DNA of 64,000 bases from Neobacillus ginsengisoli (GTDB taxonomy: Bacteria; Bacillota; Bacilli; Bacillales_B; DSM-18226): contig NZ_JAUSTW010000003.1 of assembly GCF_030813055.1 (NCBI RefSeq), forward strand, positions 620,001 to 684,000, written 5' to 3'. A program made the position numbers and the translations under genes. The notes beneath the pieces are model-generated. The model worked only from the letters and a program-made list of their open reading frames with translations, was not told the DNA's origin and did no database searches. How positions within the stretch are numbered: position 1 is the first letter of the stretch; each line of letters opens with the position of its first letter. This document shows, piece by piece, positions 50,023-58,142 of the stretch.

Positions 50023-51165
50023 ATGGTTACCCCTTTTAAAAAACAACGAGAGTTATTTCCAACACTATCAAACACCATCCATTTGTCCAGCTGCTCACAA
50101 AGTGCAATCAGTTTACCCGTTAAAGACGCCATCAGTTCGTATCTTCAAAGCTGGACTGAAAACGGAATGGATTGGAATGGCTGGATGGATGAGGTTCAAC
50201 ACGCAAAAAACGAGTTTGCTAGATTAATTAATGCAGCTCCTGAAGAAATTGCCGTTTTATCGAGTGTGTCTGATGCCGCTTCTGCTTTTGCGGGTGCTCT
50301 TTCTTTTTCAACTGAACGAAATAAAGTAGTCACCACTGATATCGATTTTCCATGCGTAGGCCATGTATGGCTTTCACATAAAAGAAGAAATGCCCAGGTA
50401 AACTTCATACCTCCGGAGGAAGATCACTCGATTTCATTCCAAGCATATGAACAAGCGATTGATTCAAAAACACTTGTTACCTCGATTCCTCATGTTTCTT
50501 ATTATAACGGCTATAAACAAGATTTGAAATTGCTTTCCCAATTAGCTCATAGCCATGGATCCTATCTATTTGTTGATGCCTATCAATCGGCAGGAAGTGT
50601 ATCAATCGATGTGAAGGATAGTGATGTAGACGTACTGGTAGCAGGGGCGCAAAAATTTTTGCTGGGGGTTCCCGGGATTGCGTTCATGTATGTAAAAAAG
50701 GAGCTGGCCAATCAATTGGAGCCACTTACAACGGGATGGTTTGGAAGACAAAATCCATTTGCTTTTACCAATCAAATTTTGGATTATGCGGATGTAACCA
50801 GAAGATTTGATACGGGTACTCCACCGATGATCAATGCCTATGCAGCCCGTGCAGGAATCTCACTTCTAAATCAGATCGGAATAAAACCGATTGAGGAATA
50901 CTTAAATCATTTATCAGGTGTATGCATCGAAACGGCCCAAAAACATCAATTAGAAATTGCCAGTCCGTTGGATATCGAAAGAAAAGGAAGTAATACAGCG
51001 ATACGGGTTAAACATGCATCCTATTTAGAACAGCATCTGAAATCACAGCGGATCATTGTGGCAGCCCGAAACGATGTCCTAAGAATTGCCCCGCATTTTT
51101 ATAACACAGAGGATGAAATTGTCAAAACTGTCGAGGCGATCGCCCATGCTCTTATCACAAAGTAA
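50023..51165 (+). CDS. PLP-dependent aminotransferase class V / cysteine-desulfurase-like
   Basis: This 380-aa fold type I PLP enzyme has the Lys in VLVAGAQKFLLGVPG, an Asp and Gln in FVDAYQSAGSV that hold the cofactor, and the end domain with FDTGTPPMINAYAA. It belongs to the class V group with isopenicillin-N-epimerase-like and cysteine-desulfurase-like members; it lacks an evident catalytic Cys loop. The substrate is probably an amino acid taken up by the permease two genes downstream. GGAAG precedes the ATG. First gene of a three-gene operon. Confidence 0.88.
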   Translation: MVTPFKKQRELFPTLSNTIHLSSCSQSAISLPVKDAISSYLQSWTENGMDWNGWMDEVQHAKNEFARLINAAPEEIAVLSSVSDAASAFAGALSFSTERNKVVTTDIDFPCVGHVWLSHKRRNAQVNFIPPEEDHSISFQAYEQAIDSKTLVTSIPHVSYYNGYKQDLKLLSQLAHSHGSYLFVDAYQSAGSVSIDVKDSDVDVLVAGAQKFLLGVPGIAFMYVKKELANQLEPLTTGWFGRQNPFAFTNQILDYADVTRRFDTGTPPMINAYAARAGISLLNQIGIKPIEEYLNHLSGVCIETAQKHQLEIASPLDIERKGSNTAIRVKHASYLEQHLKSQRIIVAARNDVLRIAPHFYNTEDEIVKTVEAIAHALITK

Positions 51166-51751
51166 AAAAATACTCGCCATTCTAGCCGGCACATTGCTTG
51201 TCGCCTGCGCTTATTATGCTTTTCAAAAACCGAATGGGATCACAGCCCCCGGATTAGGTGGAATAGCAGTTATTCTGGCGAATTTCCTTCATTCGCCCTT
51301 AGGTCTTATTTATTTCATCCTTAATATTCCATTATTTTTAATGGGCTACCGTTCCATCGGGTCGACCTTTGCTTTTCTTAGCCTGATTGGGATGGGCTCC
51401 CTTTCCTTCTTTTTAGCCGTTTTATCCCACCTCCCGATTCTCCCCTCTCCCATAATCGGCTGTATTTTGGGTGGTTTGCTCTCCGGGATTGGGATTGGGA
51501 TCGTTATTCATGTTGGCGCCACAACCGGAGGCTTGGATATCGCAAGTGTCGTCATTGCAAAGCGGTATCCCTTTTTCACCATTGGAAAAACGATGATGGC
51601 TGTAAACGGCTGTGTACTGATTTTGACTTTTCTGGCAGCCGGATTAACCCATACCATTCTTACCTTTTTAAGCATCATTATTGCTGGAAAATGCGTGGAT
51701 TTAACCCTATCGTTATTTCAACACGCTAAAAAAAAGGAGGCTAGTTTATGA
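51146..51751 (+). CDS. YitT/YczE-like membrane protein
   Basis: This protein, about 201 aa, has five to six membrane helices, beginning KKILAILAGTLLVACAYYAF and FQKPNGITAPGLGGIAVIL. GATTGGLDIASVVIAKRYPF is a hallmark of YitT (DUF161) proteins, of unknown activity. The carboxy-terminal YitT cytoplasmic domain is missing, so it is the short membrane-only form. The start at 51146 overlaps the preceding gene by 20 bp, with GAGG upstream; its stop overlaps the permease ATG by 4 bp. Confidence 0.85.
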   Translation: MLLSQSKKILAILAGTLLVACAYYAFQKPNGITAPGLGGIAVILANFLHSPLGLIYFILNIPLFLMGYRSIGSTFAFLSLIGMGSLSFFLAVLSHLPILPSPIIGCILGGLLSGIGIGIVIHVGATTGGLDIASVVIAKRYPFFTIGKTMMAVNGCVLILTFLAAGLTHTILTFLSIIIAGKCVDLTLSLFQHAKKKEASL

Positions 51752-53145
51752 AAGATCATATTATTAAGCAAGAAGAAGGGTTAAAACGTGCGCTAACAGA
51801 TCGGCAACTGACGATGATTGCAATCGGCGGTGCCATTGGGACCGGATTATTTATGGGAAGTGGAATCGCCATTAGCTATGCAGGTCCCGGGGTATTGATC
51901 AGCTATGTCATTACTGCCTGTATTGCCGTTATAATGATGTTCAGTTTATCTGAAATGGCGGTTGTTCACCCTACTGCGGGTTCGTTTGGAACCTACGCTG
52001 AAATGTATCTGAATTCTTGGGTTGGTTATGTAGTTCGTTACACCTATTGGGCGGCCCAGGTTATTGCCATCGGTAGTGAAGCCGTTGCCGTCGGTATTTA
52101 CATGCAGTATTGGTTTCCGGCTATTCCCGTATGGATTTGGGCTCTTGGATTTGGTGCGATTATTATTTACGTCAATAGCCGTTCTGTCGGAAACTTCGGG
52201 ACAATTGAATATTGGTTTGCGATGATTAAAGTAGTAGCCATCGTCTTATTTATTATTTTCGGAATCTCCGTTGTGTTGGGGATCGGGCATTCCCATGCCA
52301 TTGGTTTTAACCATTATACAGACAATCATGGATTCTTTCCAAATGGATTTAAAGGAGTTTGGATGGGCGTACTAATGGCGATCTTCTCTTTTTACGGTGT
52401 AGAAATCATCGCTGTAACGGCCGGTGAATCGAAAAATCCACAGAAAGCCGTACCAAAAGCAATGAGAACGATGATTATCCGCCTATTTCTCTTCTATATC
52501 CTATCACTGGCCATCATTCTTGCGATCATCCCCTGGGCAAATGCAGGTGCACATGTAGTCGCACAAAGCCCGTTTGTAAAAGTGTTTGAAAGCTCCGGTA
52601 TCAGATATGCTGCAGGAATCATGAATTTTGTTGTCCTAACAGCTGCATTATCCAGCATGAACACGAACCTTTATCTCACCTCACGGATGCTGTTCTCACT
52701 ATCCAGAGGCAACTATGCACCAAAATCCTTAGGCAACTTAAGTAAGAACGGAACACCGATAAATGCACTTTTGGCTTCTAGCGGTGGAGTTTTAATCGCA
52801 AGCCTTGTTTCCTATTTTAGTCCGATGGCTTTTAACTACTTATTCGGAGTAGCCTTATTTGGAGGAATCCTTGTTTGGATTATCATCCTCGCAAGTCACT
52901 TAAATTTCAGAAAAAGTGTTCATCTATACCATCCCGGACCGCTACCTATTAAGGCACCACTGTTTCCAGTCTTACAGTGGATTGGTATTATTCTATTAAG
53001 TGCCATTCTGATTACAATGGCCTTCTCCCCGGATTTCCGTGTAGCGTGGATTGTTGGTGTACCGTTTATCCTTATTATTAGCCTATCGTTCTTCTTACGT
53101 CGGAAATCTCTGCCGATGGAAATAGACAGTCAGTTGAAATCTTAA
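51748..53145 (+). CDS. Amino-acid permease (APC superfamily, AAT family)
   Basis: This 465-aa permease has twelve helices with the AAT signature LTDRQLTMIAIGGAIGTGLF and SGIAISYAGPG near the start, and AGESKNPQKAVPKAMRTMI in the middle. Members move amino acids by proton symport. It is translationally coupled (ATGA) to the YitT-like gene. A decayed copy of its 3' end and terminator is found at 10770-10999. Followed by its terminator at 53183-53214. Confidence 0.92.
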   Translation: MKDHIIKQEEGLKRALTDRQLTMIAIGGAIGTGLFMGSGIAISYAGPGVLISYVITACIAVIMMFSLSEMAVVHPTAGSFGTYAEMYLNSWVGYVVRYTYWAAQVIAIGSEAVAVGIYMQYWFPAIPVWIWALGFGAIIIYVNSRSVGNFGTIEYWFAMIKVVAIVLFIIFGISVVLGIGHSHAIGFNHYTDNHGFFPNGFKGVWMGVLMAIFSFYGVEIIAVTAGESKNPQKAVPKAMRTMIIRLFLFYILSLAIILAIIPWANAGAHVVAQSPFVKVFESSGIRYAAGIMNFVVLTAALSSMNTNLYLTSRMLFSLSRGNYAPKSLGNLSKNGTPINALLASSGGVLIASLVSYFSPMAFNYLFGVALFGGILVWIIILASHLNFRKSVHLYHPGPLPIKAPLFPVLQWIGIILLSAILITMAFSPDFRVAWIVGVPFILIISLSFFLRRKSLPMEIDSQLKS

Positions 53146-53182
53146 TCGTATGAAGAAATCAATAAACCTATAAAACAAGCAG

Positions 53183-53214
53183 GCCCTAGTGAATGCACTT
53201 CACTAGGGCTTTTG
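53183..53214 (+). terminator. Terminator after the amino-acid permease
   Basis: GCCCTAGTGAA/TTCACTAGGGC 11-bp stem followed by TTTTG. Confidence 0.9.
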
Positions 53215-53295
53215 TCGTTTTTAGCATTGGCGCCGAATCGTATTCAACAGGATTACTTGCACATGTTACTTCCACAATATCCCTTTTAAAAGATT

Positions 53296-54183
53296 CTATT
53301 CTATATACTTCTTATCATTTAGTTTTAATAAACTTTTAAAATCCAGTTCTGCAATTAGTACACTTATTAATAAGAGTGTCGCACCTAAGTAACCTTTATT
53401 TGTAAGAGTTTCACCTGTGAAAAAGAAAGCAAAAACGGCTGAAAAAACAGGTTCTAATGAAAAAATAAGACCTGTATGTGTAGGACTGGTATATTGCTGT
53501 GCAATTATTTGAACAATGAAAGCGATTGCCGTACAAAATATACTTAATGCTAAGATTGAAAACCATGATTCAGAATTGTTAGGAAGTTTTGGTGTTTCCA
53601 TAAAAATGGAGAAAATAATACTAAAGAGTCCAACAAAACCAAGTTGTAAAACTCCAAGGGAAATGGAATTGACATGCTTAGCCATTGTTCCAGTAACCAT
53701 GATATGAACTGCATAAAATAAAGCACAAAGAATACAAAACAGATCACCATAGCCTGTCTTTAATTCGTTATTTAATGTTAATAGACCTATTCCTACTATG
53801 GCTAGAACAATTCCAAACACAACTTTTTTTTCAGGCTTTTGTTTTAAAAATATTGATGATAATACGGGAATAAATATGACTGTGAGACTAAATAAGAAAC
53901 CAGCATTCGAAACTGATGTATACTTTGTACCGAAAGTCGCAAAAACATAAACGATAAACAAAATAGAAGCTAATATAAATGCATATTTAACAGTTTTAAA
54001 ATCAGTCTTAATTAAGTGCTTGTAAAATACGATCCCTGATAAAAGAAAAGCAATAATGAAACGTAATGAGATTAAATTATATTCTTGCATGTAATTGAGA
54101 CCAATTTTTGTAAGCAAGATAGATGAACCCCAAAAAAATGTAATCATTAGTAGCATTAAATCAGCTCTTAGTTGTATTTTCAT
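53296..54183 (-). CDS. EamA/DMT-family transporter
   Basis: This 295-aa protein has ten helices in two EamA repeats (LRADLMLLMITFFWGSSILL; VVFGIVLAIVGIGLL; YTSPTHTGLIFSLEPVFSAV). The start at 54183 has GAGGGAACAG upstream; the longer frame to 54336 has no site and runs into leader sequence. Typically such proteins export metabolites or amino acids. No partner gene is evident. Confidence 0.88.
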   Translation of the reverse strand: MKIQLRADLMLLMITFFWGSSILLTKIGLNYMQEYNLISLRFIIAFLLSGIVFYKHLIKTDFKTVKYAFILASILFIVYVFATFGTKYTSVSNAGFLFSLTVIFIPVLSSIFLKQKPEKKVVFGIVLAIVGIGLLTLNNELKTGYGDLFCILCALFYAVHIMVTGTMAKHVNSISLGVLQLGFVGLFSIIFSIFMETPKLPNNSESWFSILALSIFCTAIAFIVQIIAQQYTSPTHTGLIFSLEPVFSAVFAFFFTGETLTNKGYLGATLLLISVLIAELDFKSLLKLNDKKYIE

Positions 54184-54470
54184 CTCTGTTCCCTCGTTAA
54201 TCTTTACCTTTAAAATATTTTTTAATTTTTCTTGTGTACTATACACATAAGATAAGCAACTCTTGTGGCGCACTGACATTAACTGTCGTCCTATTTCAGG
54301 CGCATTTATCCTCTCTATTATTTCGGATATTGACAACTATTACAAGATATATAATTTCGGATAAAGTTAGTCTATGAGTCTAAACCAGTGACGTATGCCG
54401 CACTATATTAATTTGACCTCTTTCCGTACCATAAACATTGTTAATACTTCTCTTCTTACCATTTAAAAAC

Positions 54471-55058
54471 CTAACCGTCTACTTTTTTAAAATAACGATA
54501 AATCTTTTCTAGTTTTTTAGTTTGTTTTCCCTTTGGATTTTCCATATTACCAAATTCAAAAAACTTCACGTTTTTGATTCCTACAAAATTAAATAAGGCT
54601 TTTTTCATTAATATTTTATGCGAATTATTTAACCAGAGAAGTGGATAATTTGTAGGTCCTTTCATGGTGGACACACATACAACTGACTTTCCTTTCAATA
54701 GACCCTCCGGTAGAAGTCCCTTCTTATCCTTGTAGGCAAAATTTGCTGCAAATAATTGATCAATGTATCCCATCAGCATTGCAGGAGGCCTTCCCCACCA
54801 GATTGGATAAACAAAGACAATCTTGTCAGCCCAAGTTAGTTGCTTTCTATATTTTTCAAGATGAGGATCACGATACATATCGCGCCTTTGTTTGTGCTCA
54901 TTAAACACCAGGAGTGGATTAAATCCCTCTTCATACAAATCTAAGACCTGTAACTCCTTTATATTAGGATTTTCATTACTTCCATTAATGACCTTTTGTA
55001 AAAATTCATAACATAAACTTTTGTGATTAGGATGTGTGTAAATAACAAGGATTTTCAT
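54471..55058 (-). CDS. NAD(P)H quinone oxidoreductase-like flavoprotein
   Basis: This 195-aa flavodoxin-like protein of the KefF/MdaB/YwrO type has ILVIYTHPNHKS at the FMN/FAD site, WADKIVFVYPIWWGRPPAM and LFAANFAYK. Such enzymes reduce quinones or electrophiles by two electrons. It is divergent from a MarR regulator with two palindromic operators between them, the common layout of quinone- or oxidant-induced reductases. AAAAGGGG precedes the ATG. Confidence 0.9.
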   Translation of the reverse strand: MKILVIYTHPNHKSLCYEFLQKVINGSNENPNIKELQVLDLYEEGFNPLLVFNEHKQRRDMYRDPHLEKYRKQLTWADKIVFVYPIWWGRPPAMLMGYIDQLFAANFAYKDKKGLLPEGLLKGKSVVCVSTMKGPTNYPLLWLNNSHKILMKKALFNFVGIKNVKFFEFGNMENPKGKQTKKLEKIYRYFKKVDG

Positions 55059-55074
55059 AACGCACCCCTTTTAC

Positions 55075-55129
55075 TTATCATTTGATAACAAAAGAATAGC
55101 ACCATCTGCTTTTTATTGTCAAATGATAA
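55075..55129. promoter_or_regulatory. Paired MarR-type operators
   Basis: TTATCATTTGATAA (55075-55088) is a perfect 6-2-6 palindrome; TTGTCAAATGATAA (55116-55129) matches it in five of six arm positions. They are 41 bp apart, close to four helical turns, one at each divergent promoter. Confidence 0.75.
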
Positions 55130-55178
55130 TTGTATTTTGAAAATAATTTTGTTATCTTCTCAGTACGAGGTGAGAAAT

Positions 55179-55607
55179 ATGGACAAAAAAGCTCTTTTTT
55201 TTAAATGTGTGTCTTTTACAGCTTCGGTTCATCAGGTGACACACGAATTAACACAAAACGCCAAATCTGATTCCATCACGCAAGTTCAATATAAAATTCT
55301 TGAGTATATAACCGTTAGTCAACCTGTTACCCTTAGTGATATAAGTGAGTGTCTGCATATATCAATGCCAAATACTAGCCGTGAGTTGAAAAAATTAAGT
55401 GAAAAAAATTTAATTGAAAAAATAGGCGATACCGAAGATCGACGAAAACAATACATTCGTCTCTCTAAAGAAGGAGAAACCATGATGAACGCAGCCTTTG
55501 CATCTATAGAGTCTCGTTTCTTAAATCGAATAAACAATGCTTCGAAAGAGGATTTAGTGGATATTGACCGCGCCCTAGATATTCTTCAGACAAAACTATT
55601 TTATTAA
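55179..55607 (+). CDS. MarR-family transcription regulator
   Basis: This 142-aa MarR protein has a winged helix (LSDISECLHISMPNTSRELK and the wing KIGDTEDRRKQYIRLSKEG). The start at 55179 follows CGAGGTGAG; the earlier frame start at 55116 is inside the second operator. It has a single Cys near the amino terminus (FKCVSF), which could allow a thiol-based response as in one-Cys DUF24/MarR regulators, though this is unproven. It probably represses itself and the divergent quinone reductase. Confidence 0.9.
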   Translation: MDKKALFFKCVSFTASVHQVTHELTQNAKSDSITQVQYKILEYITVSQPVTLSDISECLHISMPNTSRELKKLSEKNLIEKIGDTEDRRKQYIRLSKEGETMMNAAFASIESRFLNRINNASKEDLVDIDRALDILQTKLFY

Positions 55608-55754
55608 GAGCTGTTTTCGCAAGAATAGGCTAAACACACGTATTTATCTATGCTATAGCGCTCTTTTCCTTAACGAACTATTCCAAATTAGTAACTGCTC
55701 TTGGGAAAAATGTTAAAACGAATCTTACTTTTGATCAGATAATGGACATTCAGT

Positions 55755-55795
55755 TAACTTAAATAAAAATAAGGCCCTATCGGCATTACTGTAGG
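55755..55795. repeat. Short repeat shared with 63466-63505
   Basis: TAAATAAAAATAAGGCCCTA and the following CGgCATTAC..TAG occur here and at 63464-63500 with few differences. Each precedes a minus-strand gene's 3' end by a short distance; it may be a degenerate terminator or part of a repeat element. Confidence 0.5.
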
Positions 55796-55885
55796 ACCTG
55801 TTACCCTCTACTGCATCTCTTTTTAATTTTCCATACGAGTAGTGAACAGTTCTCCACATGTTGGGATTACTGATACAAATAAACT

Positions 55886-56364
55886 CTATAGCACTTTGCT
55901 TAAGAAAGCTTTGGTCCGTTCGTGCTGCGGGTTGCCGAACAATGCATTCGGTTCATTTTCTTCGACAATATAACCGCGCCGTCCATAAAGATTACCCGGT
56001 CCCCCACTTCCCTGGCAAAGCCCATTTCATGAGTCACAACTACCATGGTCATACCTTCTTTAGCCAGCTGTTTCATTACCTCTAAAACATCGCCTACCAT
56101 TTCAGGATCAAGTGCGGAAGTCGGCTCGTCAAATAACATAATTTTTGGATTCATTGCAAGTGCCCTCGCAATCGCAACCCGCTGTTTTTGACCCCCGGAT
56201 AGTTCGTCCGGATAACTATTTGCTTTTTCCTTTAGTCCCACTTTATCAAGCAGTTCCAGCGCTATTTTTTCCGCTTCTGATTTCTCCGTACCGCGAATTT
56301 TTATTGGTCCTAGAGTAATGTTCTCTAAAACGGTTTTATGAGGAATTTTAGTATATTCATTCAT
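55886..56364 (-). pseudogene. GlnQ-like amino-acid ABC transporter ATPase, broken
   Basis: The reading frame lacks the first about 80 residues including Walker A. It starts at the region [20 protein letters not shown] and continues with the signature [15 protein letters not shown], Walker [15 protein letters not shown] and the H-loop [10 protein letters not shown]. At VIFMDG an extra two bases shift the frame; restoring it gives [20 protein letters not shown] and TKAFLSKVL. Permease and binding-protein genes are missing. It is a clear double-damaged pseudogene. Confidence 0.9.
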
Positions 56365-56756
56365 TTTGATATAAAAATTTTAAATATCTAAATATTTAAA
56401 ATACTAAAATAGTTAAAGATACCCCTAGAGATCATTCGAAAAAGTTTGTAAATCATTTTCGCAAAAAAGGATCTTGTTATACTAAAATAGCATTAACATT
56501 CAATAAACATAAATAACTATTAGTAGTTTAAAAGAACTGTATTCTCTTAAAAATACTTGATTCCAATTTGGATATTTTCTATTTTGATGGTTCGGTTTGA
56601 CTATTCTCATAAGCGAAAATCTCTCCTTTTTAAATAGGTAATTTGTCCAACATATTCAATTTTCGACTATTTATGACAAATACGGACAGAAACCTATATA
56701 GACTGACGAATATTACATATGGGGATATATTTGTTATGGCCTATATTTAGTAAAAA
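56365..56756. other. Gene-free stretch upstream of the LysM protein
   Basis: AT-rich, without repeats that I could recognise. It probably includes the promoter of the LysM/SH3 gene. Confidence 0.35.
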
Positions 56757-57905
56757 ATGGATTTAAGTGAAAACCATAACATATACCCATCAATAAATGA
56801 ACGTATTACTTTACACCATAATGGGGGAGCAGGAGAATTGGTTATTACTACGAAAGAAATTTTTGCAAATGGAGAATTAGCACTAAGAAGGAAAGAAACT
56901 CACGGTAAAAGCAAGCAAACAAAAAGTGTCCCGGTTTTCACTACAAGGATGGAAAAACGCGACTATTATAACGAAAATTATTTCACTATTCGAAATGTAT
57001 TAGATATTAAAGGATTCCTAAAAGATATTCGTGATAATTGGGATACATATGTTTCACAGGTTCACAAGTGGATTCAAATAAATCCAGTAAAAAAACTTGT
57101 CGTGACTGGCATTTTTACCATAGTTCTTGGCTTTTTAGGAAGCAGTGCGAATGCAGAATCATTTATTCAAGAATATACGTACCAGGTTAAAAGTGGTGAA
57201 ACAATTGAACATATCGCTGCGGAACATGGTGTTACAGCACAAGAAATATTAGATGCCAACGGGATATCTTCCATTAACGGTAAAAAAATCCTTTTACCAA
57301 AAGTAAACGACAGAACGGTTACCGCCACAATACTAAATATTCGGTCTCAACCAAACACTGAAAGTAGTATTATTGGAAAAGTTAAAAAAGGCGATGTTGT
57401 TAAAGTTGCATACGTAGAAAACGGATGGGCCGGCATTCTGATTAATGGAAGAGTTTGTTTTGTAAGTGATACATATTTAACAAATAACGAACCACTTAAA
57501 ACACAAAATGGGGCAGTTAAAGACAACAGCACAAACACAAGTTCATCTGTGTATGTGATTAAGAAGGGTGATACGTTTACAAAAATCGGTAAAGCACTAG
57601 GTATCCCTGTCGCTTCCATTCAAGACCTAAATCCAACAGTAGACTCTTTCAAGTTGAAAATAGGACAACAAATCAAAATCCCTGCCATGACTGCAGCTGA
57701 TACAAATGACATAAAAGTAACAGCTCAAATAGGAGGGGTAGACCCTCATGGAACTTTTCGTTTTATCACGTCTGATGGTAAAACGTATGCTGCAAAAGCA
57801 TCTGGCAACATGTTAAATGAATTATTTGAACTAGAAGGAAAAAAAGTAACACTAACCCTTCAAGGAAAAAGGGGTCAACAAATGACCTTAATTTCTCTCA
57901 CATAA
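56757..57905 (+). CDS. LysM and SH3-domain cell-wall protein
   Basis: This 382-aa protein has a charged cytoplasmic segment of about 110 residues and a membrane helix (about 113-133, VVTGIFTIVLGFLGSSANA). Outside follow LysM1 (about 140-186, YQVKSGETIEHIAAEHGV), a bacterial SH3 domain (about 187-245), LysM2 (about 266-312, YVIKKGDTFTKIGKALGI) and a beta-rich end. No catalytic domain is present. The long amino-terminal tail before the helix is odd for a secreted protein. No strong ribosome binding site precedes the first ATG, so the true start may lie downstream. Peptidoglycan binding is the likely role. Confidence 0.8.
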   Translation: MDLSENHNIYPSINERITLHHNGGAGELVITTKEIFANGELALRRKETHGKSKQTKSVPVFTTRMEKRDYYNENYFTIRNVLDIKGFLKDIRDNWDTYVSQVHKWIQINPVKKLVVTGIFTIVLGFLGSSANAESFIQEYTYQVKSGETIEHIAAEHGVTAQEILDANGISSINGKKILLPKVNDRTVTATILNIRSQPNTESSIIGKVKKGDVVKVAYVENGWAGILINGRVCFVSDTYLTNNEPLKTQNGAVKDNSTNTSSSVYVIKKGDTFTKIGKALGIPVASIQDLNPTVDSFKLKIGQQIKIPAMTAADTNDIKVTAQIGGVDPHGTFRFITSDGKTYAAKASGNMLNELFELEGKKVTLTLQGKRGQQMTLISLT

Positions 57906-58142
57906 ATTTTATCAATCGAACGAGTAGCCTCCATGTGGGGCTTTTTGTTTGTTCAAGTAATAGTATCATTCTTCCTCATTAATCGATAAAAAATCTATCA
58001 AACTATGGAAATTCAGCATGATTAATCCTTTTTCTACATATTTTTCATTTTTTGGGTGTGTTGCAAAAAAAGAAATGCTAAAATTAGGATTAATATACTA
58101 GTTAATAGTGTTCATTATTAATAGATTATTAAGGAGATAGTG

